64,000 nt of DNA from Streptomyces sp. NBC_00459 (GCF_036013955.1 NZ_CP107903.1:2666001-2730000); one strand, 5' to 3'; counted from the stretch's first letter, positions 32,515 through 42,712 are shown. The notes: generated by a model not told the origin, from the letters alone. Program-made: numbers and translations.

Positions 32515-34358
32515 TTCGACGCCCGCAGGTTGTCCCAGGTCACCCGCTTCACGATGCCGTTGACGGCCAGTCCCTTGTCCACCTGGAAGTTCTTCATCGC
32601 GGCCTCCAGGCCCGTCCCGAACACACCGTCCACGCCGGTGCCGCCGATGTCGTACCCGCGCAGCATGAGGATGCACTGGACCTGCTTGACGCGCTTGCCG
32701 GTGTCGCCGATGGCCGTGCGGACCTTGCCCGCGTAGTACGTGCAGTCGGTGGTCCAGGGCGCCGAGGCGGGCTCGGTCGTGGAGGTGACCGGGGACGGTG
32801 TGGGAGTGGGGGTGGTGCTGGTGCCGCCGTCCGTTCCGGTGCCGGGGTCGGAGCCCGGGTCGGAGCCCGTCCCCGTACCTGCGGTCGGGTCAGTGTCCGT
32901 AGACGTGTCAGGGCCCGCGGGGTCGTTCCCGGAGTCGCCGTCACCATCGCCGTCGGTGCCGTCGGAGACCTGGGAGGGGTCGGCGGGGCCGTCGGCGGTC
33001 TCGGTGCCGTTGCCGGACGTGCTCGGGACCGACTTTCCGTCCGAGGTGCCCGGCTTCGGCAGGGCGTTGCCCGCTTCGGCCGCGGTGTCGGCGGAGGCCG
33101 CCGGGCCGACTCCCGGCGGCGCGGCGGTCGCCTGGGCCTCCGGGCGGGTGAGTACGAAGCCCATCGCGGCCAGGGCGCAGAGAGCGAGGGCCACCGCCGC
33201 AGCCGGCACGGGCCGTCTGCGGGCCCAGGCAAGAGCTCCGGTCGGGCGTCGCTGCCCCAGGGACGTCTCGGCGGACGCGGCGGCCGGAACGGCCGACTCC
33301 GCTGCCGGGACGGGGGCAGCGTCCTTCGCCGGAACCGGCAGTGCCGACGCCGGCACCGGGTTCGGGCGGTGCCCCGGGAGGCGCAGCTCGGCCGCCCGTG
33401 CGACGGGGACGCGGTAAAGGACGTCGTACGCCCGCTGCCGCTCCACCACCCTGCCGAGCAGCGGTTCCGGCCATCTGGACGCCTCCGCCGACTCGCCGGC
33501 ACACTCACGCGCCGCCTGGATCAGCACCCTCGGCGTCGGCCGCAGCTCGGGTTCCTTGGAGAGGCAGGCGGCCAGCAGCGCGCCCAGCGCCGGGTCGGTC
33601 GCCGTGATCTCGCCGATCACCTCGGCGTCGGGCTCCTCGAACGCGACCCGGTGCATCACGTCGACGCCGGTGCCGTCGCCGAAGGGGGCCCGGCCGACCG
33701 CCGCGTAGATCAGTGTCCCGGCGAGCGAGAACACGTCGGACGTCGCGTCGCAGTGGCCGGTCCGCAGATACTCCGGGGACATGTAGGCGGGCGTTCCGAC
33801 CCGGTTGCCGGTGCCGGTGATCGCGCTCGCGTCAGCGGCCTTGGAGATGCCGAAGTCGATGACGTGGGCGCCCCGGAGGGACAGCAGAACGTTGGACGGC
33901 TTCAGATCCCGGTGCACGATCCCCGTGGCGGCGAGGTCGGCGAGCGCCTGCCCCAACTCCGCCACCAGCCGCCAGACGGCGCCCGACTCCAGGGCACCGT
34001 CCTCCCGTACGGCTTCCGTGAGGTCGAGTGCGGCGAGGTACTCCGTGGCCATCCACAGCAACTCGTCCTGGAACCCCGTACCGCACAGCCTCGGCGCGCG
34101 CGGGGAACGGACCCGGCCGTGCACCAACGCCTCCTGCTCGAACCGGCGCCGGAACGTCGGGTCCTCGGCGTACTCCGGGCGGATCACCTTGACCGCGAAC
34201 AGGCCGGGACCGTCGTCCGCTGGGCGCGCCAGATAGACCCGCCCCATGCCACCGCTGCCGAGCAACGCCAACGGCACGTAGGGACCGATGCGTTCAGGGT
34301 CGGCGGGACGCAGGGGGGTAGCGCCGGCTTGCCGCAGCGCGGCAGCTTCGACTGTCAC
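32511..34358 (-). CDS. Membrane Ser/Thr protein kinase with external peptidoglycan-binding domain
   Basis: 615 aa. Kinase domain about 26-290: LLGSGGMGRVYLA (33-45), Lys57 (AVKVIRPE), HRDLKPSN (Asp151), VIDFGISKA (Asp168), VGTPAYMSPEYL. One transmembrane helix at about 370-392 (AAAVALALCALAAMGFVLT). A long external linker of Ser/Thr/Asp/Gly/Pro (about 395-535) follows, then a PG_binding_1-type domain at the end (RVKQVQCILMLRGYDIGGTG, DGVFGTGLEAAMKNFQVDKG). This is a kinase that can touch the wall, an alternative to the PASTA design. GTG start 34358 follows a GGGGG stretch. Confidence 0.94.
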   Translation of the reverse strand: MTVEAAALRQAGATPLRPADPERIGPYVPLALLGSGGMGRVYLARPADDGPGLFAVKVIRPEYAEDPTFRRRFEQEALVHGRVRSPRAPRLCGTGFQDELLWMATEYLAALDLTEAVREDGALESGAVWRLVAELGQALADLAATGIVHRDLKPSNVLLSLRGAHVIDFGISKAADASAITGTGNRVGTPAYMSPEYLRTGHCDATSDVFSLAGTLIYAAVGRAPFGDGTGVDVMHRVAFEEPDAEVIGEITATDPALGALLAACLSKEPELRPTPRVLIQAARECAGESAEASRWPEPLLGRVVERQRAYDVLYRVPVARAAELRLPGHRPNPVPASALPVPAKDAAPVPAAESAVPAAASAETSLGQRRPTGALAWARRRPVPAAAVALALCALAAMGFVLTRPEAQATAAPPGVGPAASADTAAEAGNALPKPGTSDGKSVPSTSGNGTETADGPADPSQVSDGTDGDGDGDSGNDPAGPDTSTDTDPTAGTGTGSDPGSDPGTGTDGGTSTTPTPTPSPVTSTTEPASAPWTTDCTYYAGKVRTAIGDTGKRVKQVQCILMLRGYDIGGTGVDGVFGTGLEAAMKNFQVDKGLAVNGIVKRVTWDNLRASK

Positions 34359-34448
34359 AAAACCCCCGAAGTGATGTTCTACATACGCCAGTTCGCCTCA
34401 CTGGCACAACGAGGCTAACTCAGGTCTCGCGTACGCACAGGGTTTCGA

Positions 34449-34718
34449 TCAGTTCCGCAGGGTAATGACGAAGGCTGCCCAGGCTTCGGCGGGGAACAGG
34501 AGGGCGTGGCCGTGGGGGTTCTTGGAGTCACGGACGGGTACGAAGGGGAGGTTTTCGGCGACTTCGAGGCACGCGCCGCCGTCCGGATTGCTGTAGCTGC
34601 TCTTGCGCCAGGAGGCAGCGCCCAGGAAGTCGTCGGAAACCTCGACGCACTCGCCGCCGTCCGGATTGCTGTAGCTGCTCTTGCGCCACGTCGCAGCCGT
34701 CAGGTCGATGGATCGCAC
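34449..34718 (-). CDS. Tandem DUF397 protein
   Basis: 89 aa containing two DUF397 units: WRKSSYSNPDGGECVEV and WRKSSYSNPDGGACLEV, 26 residues apart, followed by VPVRDSKNPHGHALLFPAEA, typical of the family. DUF397 proteins accompany DUF5753 HTH regulators in Streptomyces and belong to the development-related WhiJ/BldB network (family knowledge). GTG start 34718 overlaps the regulator's 3' end by 19 bp. The duplicated motif is encoded by a 37-bp exact DNA repeat. Confidence 0.93.
   Translation of the reverse strand: MRSIDLTAATWRKSSYSNPDGGECVEVSDDFLGAASWRKSSYSNPDGGACLEVAENLPFVPVRDSKNPHGHALLFPAEAWAAFVITLRN
34574..34688. repeat. 37-bp exact direct repeat inside DUF397 gene
   Basis: Identical 37-mers at 34574-34610 and 34652-34688 (period 78 bp = 26 codons) encode the two WRKSSYSNPDGG units; a recent in-frame duplication or gene conversion. 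Confidence 0.9.
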
Positions 34719-35551
34719 GGTGCTTCCTCCAGCATTTGGCCGATGAACTTCCGCGACTCGGCGGGAGTCAGAGCCATGTCGCGCATCGAATCGTACGCAC
34801 GTTGCAGGCGCTCAACTCGCGCGTTTTCCTCGATCAGTTCACCTTGGTAAGCGGTCTCGGCGTAAGCCCTGGTTCGGCCATCGCCCAGGCGCAGGAACAT
34901 CACGGCGGTACCGACCAAGCCGTGCACGCCGACGGCCAAGGGCAGCACATGGAGCGTGACGTTCGGACGGTCGGCCATCTCCACGAGGTATTCGAGCTGA
35001 TCCCGCCAGGCCTTGGCGTCCCGCAGTGGTGTGCGCAGCACCGCCTCCGACAGGATGGTGCGGAACACCGGCGCGTCCTCGCCCAGCAGCAACGCCCGTC
35101 GGCCGGCGCGTGCTTCCACCTGCTGGATCAGCGCCTCGCCCTTGGTGCCACCCACCGCGAGCACTTCACGCCCGTACTCATCCGTCTGCAGCACACCCGG
35201 CAGGATGCTCACCGCGAAGTGCCACAAGCTCACCGCCTCGGACTCCAGCTGCATGTACTCGCGGTACTGCTCCTTGAACTCGGCCTTGTCCCCCAGCGCC
35301 AGCTCCCACAACGTCACCAGCAACGTGCCCGTGTCGTAGTACTGGTCGAGCGCCACGACCACATCCGCGCTGCCGAGGGTGTGGCCGTTCTCCATCTTGC
35401 CGAAGAGGGAGAAGTCCCAGCCCACCTTCTCGGCCAGCTGCCGCAGGCTCTCCCCGCTCGCCTCGCGCAACGCCTTCAGCTCCTCGGCGAACCGTTGACG
35501 CGGCTCCTGGCTGCGGCTCGTCACCGTACGTCGCTGTGGTCGCTGCGGCAT
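34700..35551 (-). CDS. HTH (XRE) regulator with DUF5753
   Basis: 283 aa. N-terminal helix-turn-helix about 19-75 (RFAEELKALREASGESLRQL, AEKVGWDFSLFGKMENGHTL), then a DUF5753 domain (SILPGVLQTDEYGREVLAVG, LRDQLEYLVEM-like and VTLHVLPLAVGVHGLVGTAV, with late ENARVERLQRAYDSMRDMAL). Paired with the downstream DUF397 protein in the usual Streptomyces arrangement. Function in this strain unknown; relatives affect development and antibiotic production. Confidence 0.94.
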   Translation of the reverse strand: MPQRPQRRTVTSRSQEPRQRFAEELKALREASGESLRQLAEKVGWDFSLFGKMENGHTLGSADVVVALDQYYDTGTLLVTLWELALGDKAEFKEQYREYMQLESEAVSLWHFAVSILPGVLQTDEYGREVLAVGGTKGEALIQQVEARAGRRALLLGEDAPVFRTILSEAVLRTPLRDAKAWRDQLEYLVEMADRPNVTLHVLPLAVGVHGLVGTAVMFLRLGDGRTRAYAETAYQGELIEENARVERLQRAYDSMRDMALTPAESRKFIGQMLEEAPCDPST

Positions 35552-35665
35552 CGCACCCTCCCCCTACGCACCCAGTGGATTCTCACGCACCGTAATCCAC
35601 CGAATGCACAGGGCACGGACAAACGCCGAACAACCCCCTCCACGAGTGAGCCGCAGCCGCACCCC

Positions 35666-36853
<1,188 letters not shown>

Positions 36854-36895
36854 TCAGGTCACCCGCGCGGCGCGGGCGTCCCGGCCACCCGCCAC

Positions 36896-36923
36896 GCAGA
36901 ACTAGTACGCGTTCTAGTTCTGC
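36896..36923. promoter_or_regulatory. KstR-type operator, box C, inside a 28-bp near-perfect palindrome
   Basis: Core TAGTACGCGTTCTA at 36903-36916 differs from TnnAACnnGTTnnA at one fixed base. The symmetry extends to 14-bp arms (GCAGAACTAGTACG against the complement GCAGAACTAGAACG) with a single mismatch. It lies 61 bp before the thiolase start. Confidence 0.78.
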
Positions 36924-37024
36924 TTGCAGTCTGCTGACGGCCCGTCCGACACCGCAACCCCCTTGCAGCGCCCGATAGCACAAGCCATGCCCGGAATTGG
37001 TGGCGTCGCACCCCTTGCCTCTTC

Positions 37025-37038
37025 TAGAACCCGTTACT
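37025..37038 (+). promoter_or_regulatory. KstR-type operator, box D (TAGAACCCGTTACT)
   Basis: Seven of eight fixed KstR positions match (last base T instead of A). It lies 66 bp upstream of the CYP125 start in the shared thiolase/P450 promoter region. Confidence 0.6.
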
Positions 37039-37061
37039 ACCTTCGCGGCACCCACTCATTC

Positions 37062-37076
37062 CTGATGGACCGTCAG
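37062..37076 (+). promoter_or_regulatory. Inverted-repeat operator, site 3 (CTGATGGACCGTCAG)
   Basis: One base different from site 1; 28 bp upstream of CYP125, between box D and the ribosome-binding site, so both operator types flank the same promoter. Confidence 0.72.
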
Positions 37077-37103
37077 ATACTGGTCAGATGACGGGAGTTT
37101 CCG

Positions 37104-38342
37104 ATGGCGTCCTGTCCCGCGATGCCCGAAGGGTTCGACTTCACCGACCCCGACCTGCTCCAACACCGCGTACCTCTCCCGGAGTTAGCCGAGCTGCGCG
37201 CCACCGAGCCGGTCCACTGGGTGCCCCAGCACCACAACATCGCGGGCTTCGCCGACGACGGCTACTGGGCCGTCACCCGGCACGCGGACGTCAAGTACGT
37301 CTCCACGCACCCGGAGTTGTTCTCGTCCACCACCAACACGGCGATCATCCGCTTCAACGAGCGCATCGAGCGCGACGCGATCGACGCCCAGCGGCTGATC
37401 CTGCTCAACATGGACCCGCCGGAGCACACCCGCGTCCGCCAGATCGTCCAGCGCGGCTTCACCCCGCGCGCGATCCGCGCCCTGGAGGACAACCTGCGCA
37501 GCCGCGCGCTCGCCATCGCCGCGAACGCCGCCGCCCGCAGCGGCCCCTTCGACTTCGTCACCGAGGTCGCCTGCGAACTGCCCCTCCAGGCCATCGCCGA
37601 GCTGATCGGGATCCCCCAGGAGGACCGCCTCAGGATCTTCGAGTGGTCCAACAGGATGATCTCGTACGACGATCCGGAGGTCGCGATCACCGAGGAGATC
37701 GGCCAGGAGTCGGCCATGGAACTCATCGGGTACGCCATGAACATGTCCGCCGACCGCAAGCAGTGCCCGGCGAAGGACATCGTCACCACGCTGGTGGCCG
37801 CGGAGGACGAGGGCAACCTCGCCTCGGACGAGTTCGGCTTCTTCGTGCTGATGCTGGCCGTCGCGGGCAACGAGACGACGCGCAACGCGATCACCCACGG
37901 CATGCACGCCTTCCTCACCCATCCCGACCAGTGGGAGCTGTACAAGCGCGAACGCCCGGCGACCACCGCCGAGGAGATCGTGCGCTGGGCGACCCCCATC
38001 GTCTCGTTCCAGCGAACGGCCACCCAGGACACGGAGTTGGGCGGCCAGAAGATCAAAGAGGGCGACCGCGTCGGCCTGTTCTACTCCTCCGCCAACCGCG
38101 ACCCCGAGGTCTTCGACTCCCCGGACGTGTTCGACATCACCCGCGACCCCAATCCGCACCTCGGCTTCGGCGGCGGGGGCCCGCACTTCTGCCTCGGCAA
38201 GTCCCTGGCCGTCATGGAGATCAACCTGATCTTCAACGCCCTCGCCGACGCCATGCCGGGCCTCACCCTGGCGGGCGACCCGCGCCGACTGCGCTCGGCC
38301 TGGGTCAACGGCGTGAAGGAACTCCAGGTGAGCGCGGGCTAG
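37104..38342 (+). CDS. cyp125: Cytochrome P450, CYP125-like steroid C26/C27-hydroxylase
   Basis: 412 aa. I-helix AGNETTRNAITHGM (oxygen activation), ExxR in TAEEIVRWATP, and haem ligand Cys363 in FGGGGPHFCLGKSLA. Long stretches such as EGFDFTDPDLLQHRVPLPEL, LLNMDPPEHTRVRQIVQRGF, VACELPLQAIAELIG and DQWELYKRERPATTAEEIVR follow M. tuberculosis CYP125A1 closely from memory. That enzyme oxidises the cholesterol/cholestenone side chain. Codon 28 (37185) is TTA, read only by the bldA tRNA in Streptomyces. ATG 37104 has GGGAG upstream. Electrons may come from the ferredoxin at 14041. Confidence 0.93.
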   Translation: MASCPAMPEGFDFTDPDLLQHRVPLPELAELRATEPVHWVPQHHNIAGFADDGYWAVTRHADVKYVSTHPELFSSTTNTAIIRFNERIERDAIDAQRLILLNMDPPEHTRVRQIVQRGFTPRAIRALEDNLRSRALAIAANAAARSGPFDFVTEVACELPLQAIAELIGIPQEDRLRIFEWSNRMISYDDPEVAITEEIGQESAMELIGYAMNMSADRKQCPAKDIVTTLVAAEDEGNLASDEFGFFVLMLAVAGNETTRNAITHGMHAFLTHPDQWELYKRERPATTAEEIVRWATPIVSFQRTATQDTELGGQKIKEGDRVGLFYSSANRDPEVFDSPDVFDITRDPNPHLGFGGGGPHFCLGKSLAVMEINLIFNALADAMPGLTLAGDPRRLRSAWVNGVKELQVSAG

Positions 38343-38371
38343 CCACAGCCAAGCGAGAAGGCCGCGAGACT

Positions 38372-38448
38372 CGGGCCGGCGGCCTCCCGGCGTCGCCGGC
38401 CCGTCCCGACGTGAGGCAGGGGCACATCCCACGCCCCGCCCCTGCCTC
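38372..38448 (+). terminator. Two hairpins after CYP125
   Basis: CGGGCCGGCG/CGCCGGCCCG (38372-38403, 10 bp) and GAGGCAGGGGC/GCCCCTGCCTC (38413-38448, 11 bp, 14-base loop) lie between CYP125 and the next gene, suggesting separate transcripts. Confidence 0.7.
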
Positions 38449-38507
38449 CGTCCACCACCCCCCGTAGACTGCGATGGCAAGTGCAACTACGACGGTGAGG
38501 CGTGCCG

Positions 38508-39434
38508 GTGCGATCCTGGCAACGTTGTCTGGACGCGGCGGGAGTGGCCGGCGGTGGCGACCGCGCCGCCTATCTGAAGGCCAAGCAGTTCATGCTGCGC
38601 CGGGAACCCGCCGGCCATGCCGCGGTCCGGCTGCTGACGCCCGCCCGCCTCCAGCCCCACATCCTGGCCGGATACGCGTTCGCGTCGTTCACGGACGACC
38701 TGTGCGACCGGGGCACGGTGGAGGAGCGGACGCGCCGCTACGCGGGCTGGGCCGAGCAGGTACGCGCGGCGCTGGACACCGGAACCGCCCGGCATCCCCT
38801 GCTGCGGGCCTTCCTGCACACCGCCGGGGCACGTGAACTGCCGCGTTCCTGGGTGGACTCGTATCTCGTCGGGGCCGAGATCGACCTGGACTTCGGCGGG
38901 TTCACGACCGAGGACGACTACCAGGCGTACATCGACAAGCTCACCTGGCCGTTCCTCATGATCACCTCGGGACTGTCGATGCCGGGCGGCGGCAGCCGGG
39001 CGTACGCGGACAGTTGCCGGCTGCTCGCCGACGCCTGCCAGCGCACCGACTTCCTCACCGACCTGGCCGAGGACCTGCGCGACGGACGCCTCTACCTCCC
39101 CACCGACGACCTGGAGAAACACGGTGTCGTACGGGCCGACCTGGAGCGCGGCCGGGACCTCCCCGGCGTCCGCTCCCTGCTCTCCGCCACGGCGGCGACC
39201 GCCCATGCCACGCTCCGCGAGGCCACCCGGATCGTCGCCGAACTCCCGGAGGAACAGCGGACGTTGACCCGCTTCGTCATCCTCCTCCACGACCAGCGTC
39301 TGCGCCGGGCAGCCGCCATGGGCGCCGCGGTCACCCGCCGCCCCGTCCGAGACAACCCGGCCGTCTGCCTGGCGCTGCTGGCCCGCTCGCGCCGCCCGGA
39401 CCTGACCCTGCCCGCGCTGCGAGCCGCCTCCTAG
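38508..39434 (+). CDS. Squalene/phytoene synthase family protein
   Basis: 308 aa, head-to-head prenyl condensing fold. First Asp-rich motif FTDDLCDRG (about residues 60-68), second motif DFLTDLAEDLRDGRLYLP (about 182-199), both with the Mg-binding Asp residues intact, so it is probably active. No prenyl diphosphate synthase, desaturase or cyclase lies nearby. Start: GTGAGG at 38495-38500 sits seven bases before GTG 38508 and only one before GTG 38502, so 38508 is preferred. Whether it makes squalene, phytoene or something else cannot be told here. Confidence 0.9.
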   Translation: MRSWQRCLDAAGVAGGGDRAAYLKAKQFMLRREPAGHAAVRLLTPARLQPHILAGYAFASFTDDLCDRGTVEERTRRYAGWAEQVRAALDTGTARHPLLRAFLHTAGARELPRSWVDSYLVGAEIDLDFGGFTTEDDYQAYIDKLTWPFLMITSGLSMPGGGSRAYADSCRLLADACQRTDFLTDLAEDLRDGRLYLPTDDLEKHGVVRADLERGRDLPGVRSLLSATAATAHATLREATRIVAELPEEQRTLTRFVILLHDQRLRRAAAMGAAVTRRPVRDNPAVCLALLARSRRPDLTLPALRAAS

Positions 39435-39555
39435 TCCGTCGGCACACGCTCTCAACTACGCTTTCGGGCGAGCACATTGAAGCCTGTCGGGGCCCCTGCC
39501 GCAGTTGTCTGCGACGGGGAGGGGCGAGGTGGATGAGGACAGGGGTGCGAGCACA

Positions 39556-40599
39556 ATGATCGGGACGGTGTTCCGGAGTGAGGACGTGGCGGCGGAGGAC
39601 CGGTTCGAGTACTGGCGGGAGTTGATCGGCCGGACGCACGCGCCCAGCGACATGAGCAGCGACTACGCCGCCGACTTCTGGGCGGAGCAGCGGCTGTTGC
39701 AGCTGGGGCCGGTGACGGTGTGGCCGGGGGCGTTCCGGCCGATGCGGTTCAGGCGGACCGCGCGGATGGTGCGGCAGTCGGACCCGGAGTTCTACCACGT
39801 GTCCCTGGTGCTCGGCGGCGGCCTCGGGGTCGACCATGCCGGGCGGGCCGACACCCACGGCCCACAGGACCTGTACGTGGTCGACACCTCACGGCCGTAC
39901 GACGTGGGGCCCCCGGAGGACAATTCCGGGGTCAGGGGCGTGGGGGTGGAGATCCCCAAGGCCCTGGTACCCGTGTCGCCGGACCGGGTCGCGGATCTGC
40001 TGGCCAGACGGCTGTCGGCGCAGGAGGGGGTGGGCGCCCTGCTCTCCGGCTTCCTCACCGGCGTGGCGCGGCAGGCCGACACCCTCAAGCCGTCCGACGT
40101 GCCGCGCCTGGGCACCGTGGCGCTCGACCTGCTGCTGGCCTGGTTCGCCCAGGAGCTCGACACCGAGTCGGCCCTGACCCCGGAAACCCGGCAGCACACC
40201 CTCACCGCGCACATACGGGCCTTCATCCGGCGGAACCTCCACGACCCGGACCTCACCCCGCCCGTGATCGCCGCCGCGCACCACATCTCCGTCAGCTATC
40301 TGCACCGCCTCTTCCAGCAGCAGAACGGCGGTGAGACGGTCGCGGCCTGGATCCGCGCCCAGCGGCTGGAAGGAGCCCGCCGCGACCTGGCGGACCCCGC
40401 CCTGCGCGCCATGCCCGTGCAGACCGTCGCCGCCCGCTGGGGCCTGAGCCGCCCCGCCGAGTTCAGCCGGGCCTTCCGTACCGCCTACGGCGTGCCGCCC
40501 ACCGAGTACCGGCTCCGGGCAGCGGCGCCGACCGCACCGCCGGACACCGCGAAGGGGTTCGTCGGCGGACAGGTGGTCCGGGTGCCGAGCGGGAACTGA
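39556..40599 (+). CDS. AraC-family transcriptional regulator
   Basis: 347 aa. N-terminal AraC-binding-like domain (pattern DRFEYWRELIGRTHAPSDM, DPEFYHVSLVLGGGLGVDH, DLYVVDTSRPYDV) and C-terminal HTH_18 pair (IRRNLHDPDLTPPVIAAAHH, ISVSYLHRLFQ, VAARWGLSRPAEFSRAFRTA YG). The type is close to oxygenase/catabolic AraC regulators (family 14525). ATG 39556 with AGGGGTG upstream. Ligand and targets unknown. Confidence 0.93.
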   Translation: MIGTVFRSEDVAAEDRFEYWRELIGRTHAPSDMSSDYAADFWAEQRLLQLGPVTVWPGAFRPMRFRRTARMVRQSDPEFYHVSLVLGGGLGVDHAGRADTHGPQDLYVVDTSRPYDVGPPEDNSGVRGVGVEIPKALVPVSPDRVADLLARRLSAQEGVGALLSGFLTGVARQADTLKPSDVPRLGTVALDLLLAWFAQELDTESALTPETRQHTLTAHIRAFIRRNLHDPDLTPPVIAAAHHISVSYLHRLFQQQNGGETVAAWIRAQRLEGARRDLADPALRAMPVQTVAARWGLSRPAEFSRAFRTAYGVPPTEYRLRAAAPTAPPDTAKGFVGGQVVRVPSGN

Positions 40600-40660
40600 A
40601 CCCGCCGGGCGGGCCCGGCCGAGTGCTGCCGCGGCGACGGGCCCGGTGACCGGTGACCGG

Positions 40661-42712
40661 TCAGGTGCGGCTTTTCGCCGCCCAGGCAGGCCGCGGCCTG
40701 CCGTCGCTCTCCGCCGCCGCCACGACCGTACGAGCACGCGGGCCCATGAACACGTACGACAGTCCGAATCCGGCGAGGACCACCGCCGCCCCGCCCACCG
40801 CGTCCAGCACCCAGTGGTTGCCGGTCGCGACGATCGCGGAGACGGTGAAGAACGGATGCAGCATCCCCAGCGCCTTCATCCACCACTTCGGGGCAACGAT
40901 CGCGATGACGAGCCCGCACCACAGCGACCACCCGAAGTGCAGCGAGGGCATCGCCGCGTACTGGTTGGTGAGGGCCGTGAGCGTGCCGTAGTCCGGCTTG
41001 GAGAAGTCCTGGACGCCGTGCACGGTGTCGATGATGCCGAGGCCCGGCATCAGGCGCGGCGGGGCCAGCGGGTAGAGCCAGAAGCCGACGAGGGCGAGCA
41101 GCGTGGCGAAGCCGAGGGAGGCCCGGGCCCAGCGGTAGTCGACCGGGCGGCGCCAGTAGAGGACACCGAGGACCGTCAGGGGCACGAAGAAGTGGAACGA
41201 CGTGTAGTAGAAGTTGAAGAAGTCCCGCATCCAGCCGATCTTCACGACCGTGTGGTTGACCCAGTGCTCGATGTCGATGTGCAGGAACTTCTCGATGTCG
41301 TGGATCTGGTGGCCGTGCGCCTCGGCGGTGGACCGGCCACCCGTGGTCGTGCCACCGGTCGCGGCCAGCCGGACCTTCTGGTACGCGGCGTACGTGACCC
41401 GGATCAGCAGCAGTTCCAGGAGCAGGTTCGGGCGGGTGAGCACCCGGCGCAGGAAGGGCATGAGCGGGACGCGCCCGAAGCGGGCGGGGACCGGCGCCGC
41501 GAAGTCCGTCGGGACCGGTGAGCGGTAGTGCTCCGAGGTCCGGGACAGGAACGGTACGACGGTGGCGGCGGCGACCGCGGCCAGCAGCACGATGTTGTCG
41601 CGGACCGGGTAGAGCGCGCCCATGTTCGGGATGACCATCTTGGCGGGCAGCGTCATCACGATGATGACGGCGACCGGCCACATGTAGCGGTCGGAGGCGC
41701 GCTTGCCGACCCGGCCGACGACCGCGAGCAGCACCCACAGCAGCTGGTGCTGCCAGGTGGTCGGCGAGACCGCGATCGCGGCGCAGCCGGTGATCGCCAC
41801 GGCCAGCAGCAGCTGGCCGTCCCGGGCGTAGCGCACGGCCCGGCGCAGGCCGAGGGCGGCGACGCCGGCGCCGAGCACCAGGAACAGGGCGATCTCGACG
41901 GGGCCCTCGACGCCCAGCCGCAGCAGGGCGCCGTGCAGGGACTGGTTGGCGAGGTCGTCGGCGGCGCCACCGAGCCCGGCCCCGCCCATGTGGTGGACCC
42001 AGTAGGTGTACGAGTCGTCCGCCATCGCGGCCCAGGCGAGCGCGGTGCAGGCGGCGAAGGTGATCCCGGCGGAGACGGCGGCCCGGCGCCGGCCGGTGAA
42101 CCAGAGCAGCGGCGCGAACAGCAGCACGGTGGGCTGGAGGGCCGCGGCGAGGCCGATCAGGGCGCCGGCGGCCCGTTCCTCGCGCGCGACGAAGCAGCCG
42201 AGCAGGACCAGCAGTACGGGGATGATGCTGGTCTGGCCGAGGTAGAGGGTGTTGCGCACGGGCAGCGACAGCATCAGCAGGCTGATCGCGACGGGCGCGG
42301 CGAGCAGCGAGGTGCGACGGCTCACGGGCGCCGGCAGGGCACGGGCTGCGACCACACCGAGCGCGACGACCAGCAGCAGCGTGCCGAAGGTCCAGCCCCA
42401 GCCGAGGGCCTGTTCGGCGGCCCGGGTGAGCGGCTTGAGGACGAGTCCGCCGAAGGGTGTGCCGGTGAACTGCGTCGAGTCGTAGAGCGAGCCGTTCACA
42501 TGCAGGACGCCGTCGGGTCCGACCCAGGTCTCCAGGTCGGTCAGCCGGTCGGCCTTCGGGGTGCCGAGGACGGCGGCCACCTGTCTGACCGCGAGAACGG
42601 CGACCATGAGCCAGAGCGCCGCACGGGCCACTTTCAGCCGTGCCTGCACCGTCCCGGAGGCACCCGTTCCGAAGGCACCTCCCGCTCCACCACCGTGCTC
42701 TGCGTTCGCCAC
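40661..42712 (-). CDS. Bifunctional glycosyltransferase 87 / PAP2-family membrane protein
   Basis: 683 aa, about 16 or more transmembrane helices. The N-terminal half is a polyprenol-phosphate-mannose-dependent GT87 (DUF2029) fold: [74 protein letters not shown]. The C-terminal half is a PAP2/inositol-phosphorylceramide-synthase-like domain: MPSLHFGWSLWCGL, ATGNHWVLDAVGGAAVV (His and Asp catalytic pattern) and PLAPPRLMPGLG. A lipid-linked glycan or phospholipid role in the envelope is likely. Start GTG 42712 chosen after GGGAGG; the frame stays open further upstream without RBS. Confidence 0.88.
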   Translation of the reverse strand: MANAEHGGGAGGAFGTGASGTVQARLKVARAALWLMVAVLAVRQVAAVLGTPKADRLTDLETWVGPDGVLHVNGSLYDSTQFTGTPFGGLVLKPLTRAAEQALGWGWTFGTLLLVVALGVVAARALPAPVSRRTSLLAAPVAISLLMLSLPVRNTLYLGQTSIIPVLLVLLGCFVAREERAAGALIGLAAALQPTVLLFAPLLWFTGRRRAAVSAGITFAACTALAWAAMADDSYTYWVHHMGGAGLGGAADDLANQSLHGALLRLGVEGPVEIALFLVLGAGVAALGLRRAVRYARDGQLLLAVAITGCAAIAVSPTTWQHQLLWVLLAVVGRVGKRASDRYMWPVAVIIVMTLPAKMVIPNMGALYPVRDNIVLLAAVAAATVVPFLSRTSEHYRSPVPTDFAAPVPARFGRVPLMPFLRRVLTRPNLLLELLLIRVTYAAYQKVRLAATGGTTTGGRSTAEAHGHQIHDIEKFLHIDIEHWVNHTVVKIGWMRDFFNFYYTSFHFFVPLTVLGVLYWRRPVDYRWARASLGFATLLALVGFWLYPLAPPRLMPGLGIIDTVHGVQDFSKPDYGTLTALTNQYAAMPSLHFGWSLWCGLVIAIVAPKWWMKALGMLHPFFTVSAIVATGNHWVLDAVGGAAVVLAGFGLSYVFMGPRARTVVAAAESDGRPRPAWAAKSRT

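Noticed and set aside
34449..35551. Prophage remnant suggested by an XRE regulator
   Set aside because: The DUF5753/DUF397 combination is a normal chromosomal Streptomyces pair and no phage genes are near.
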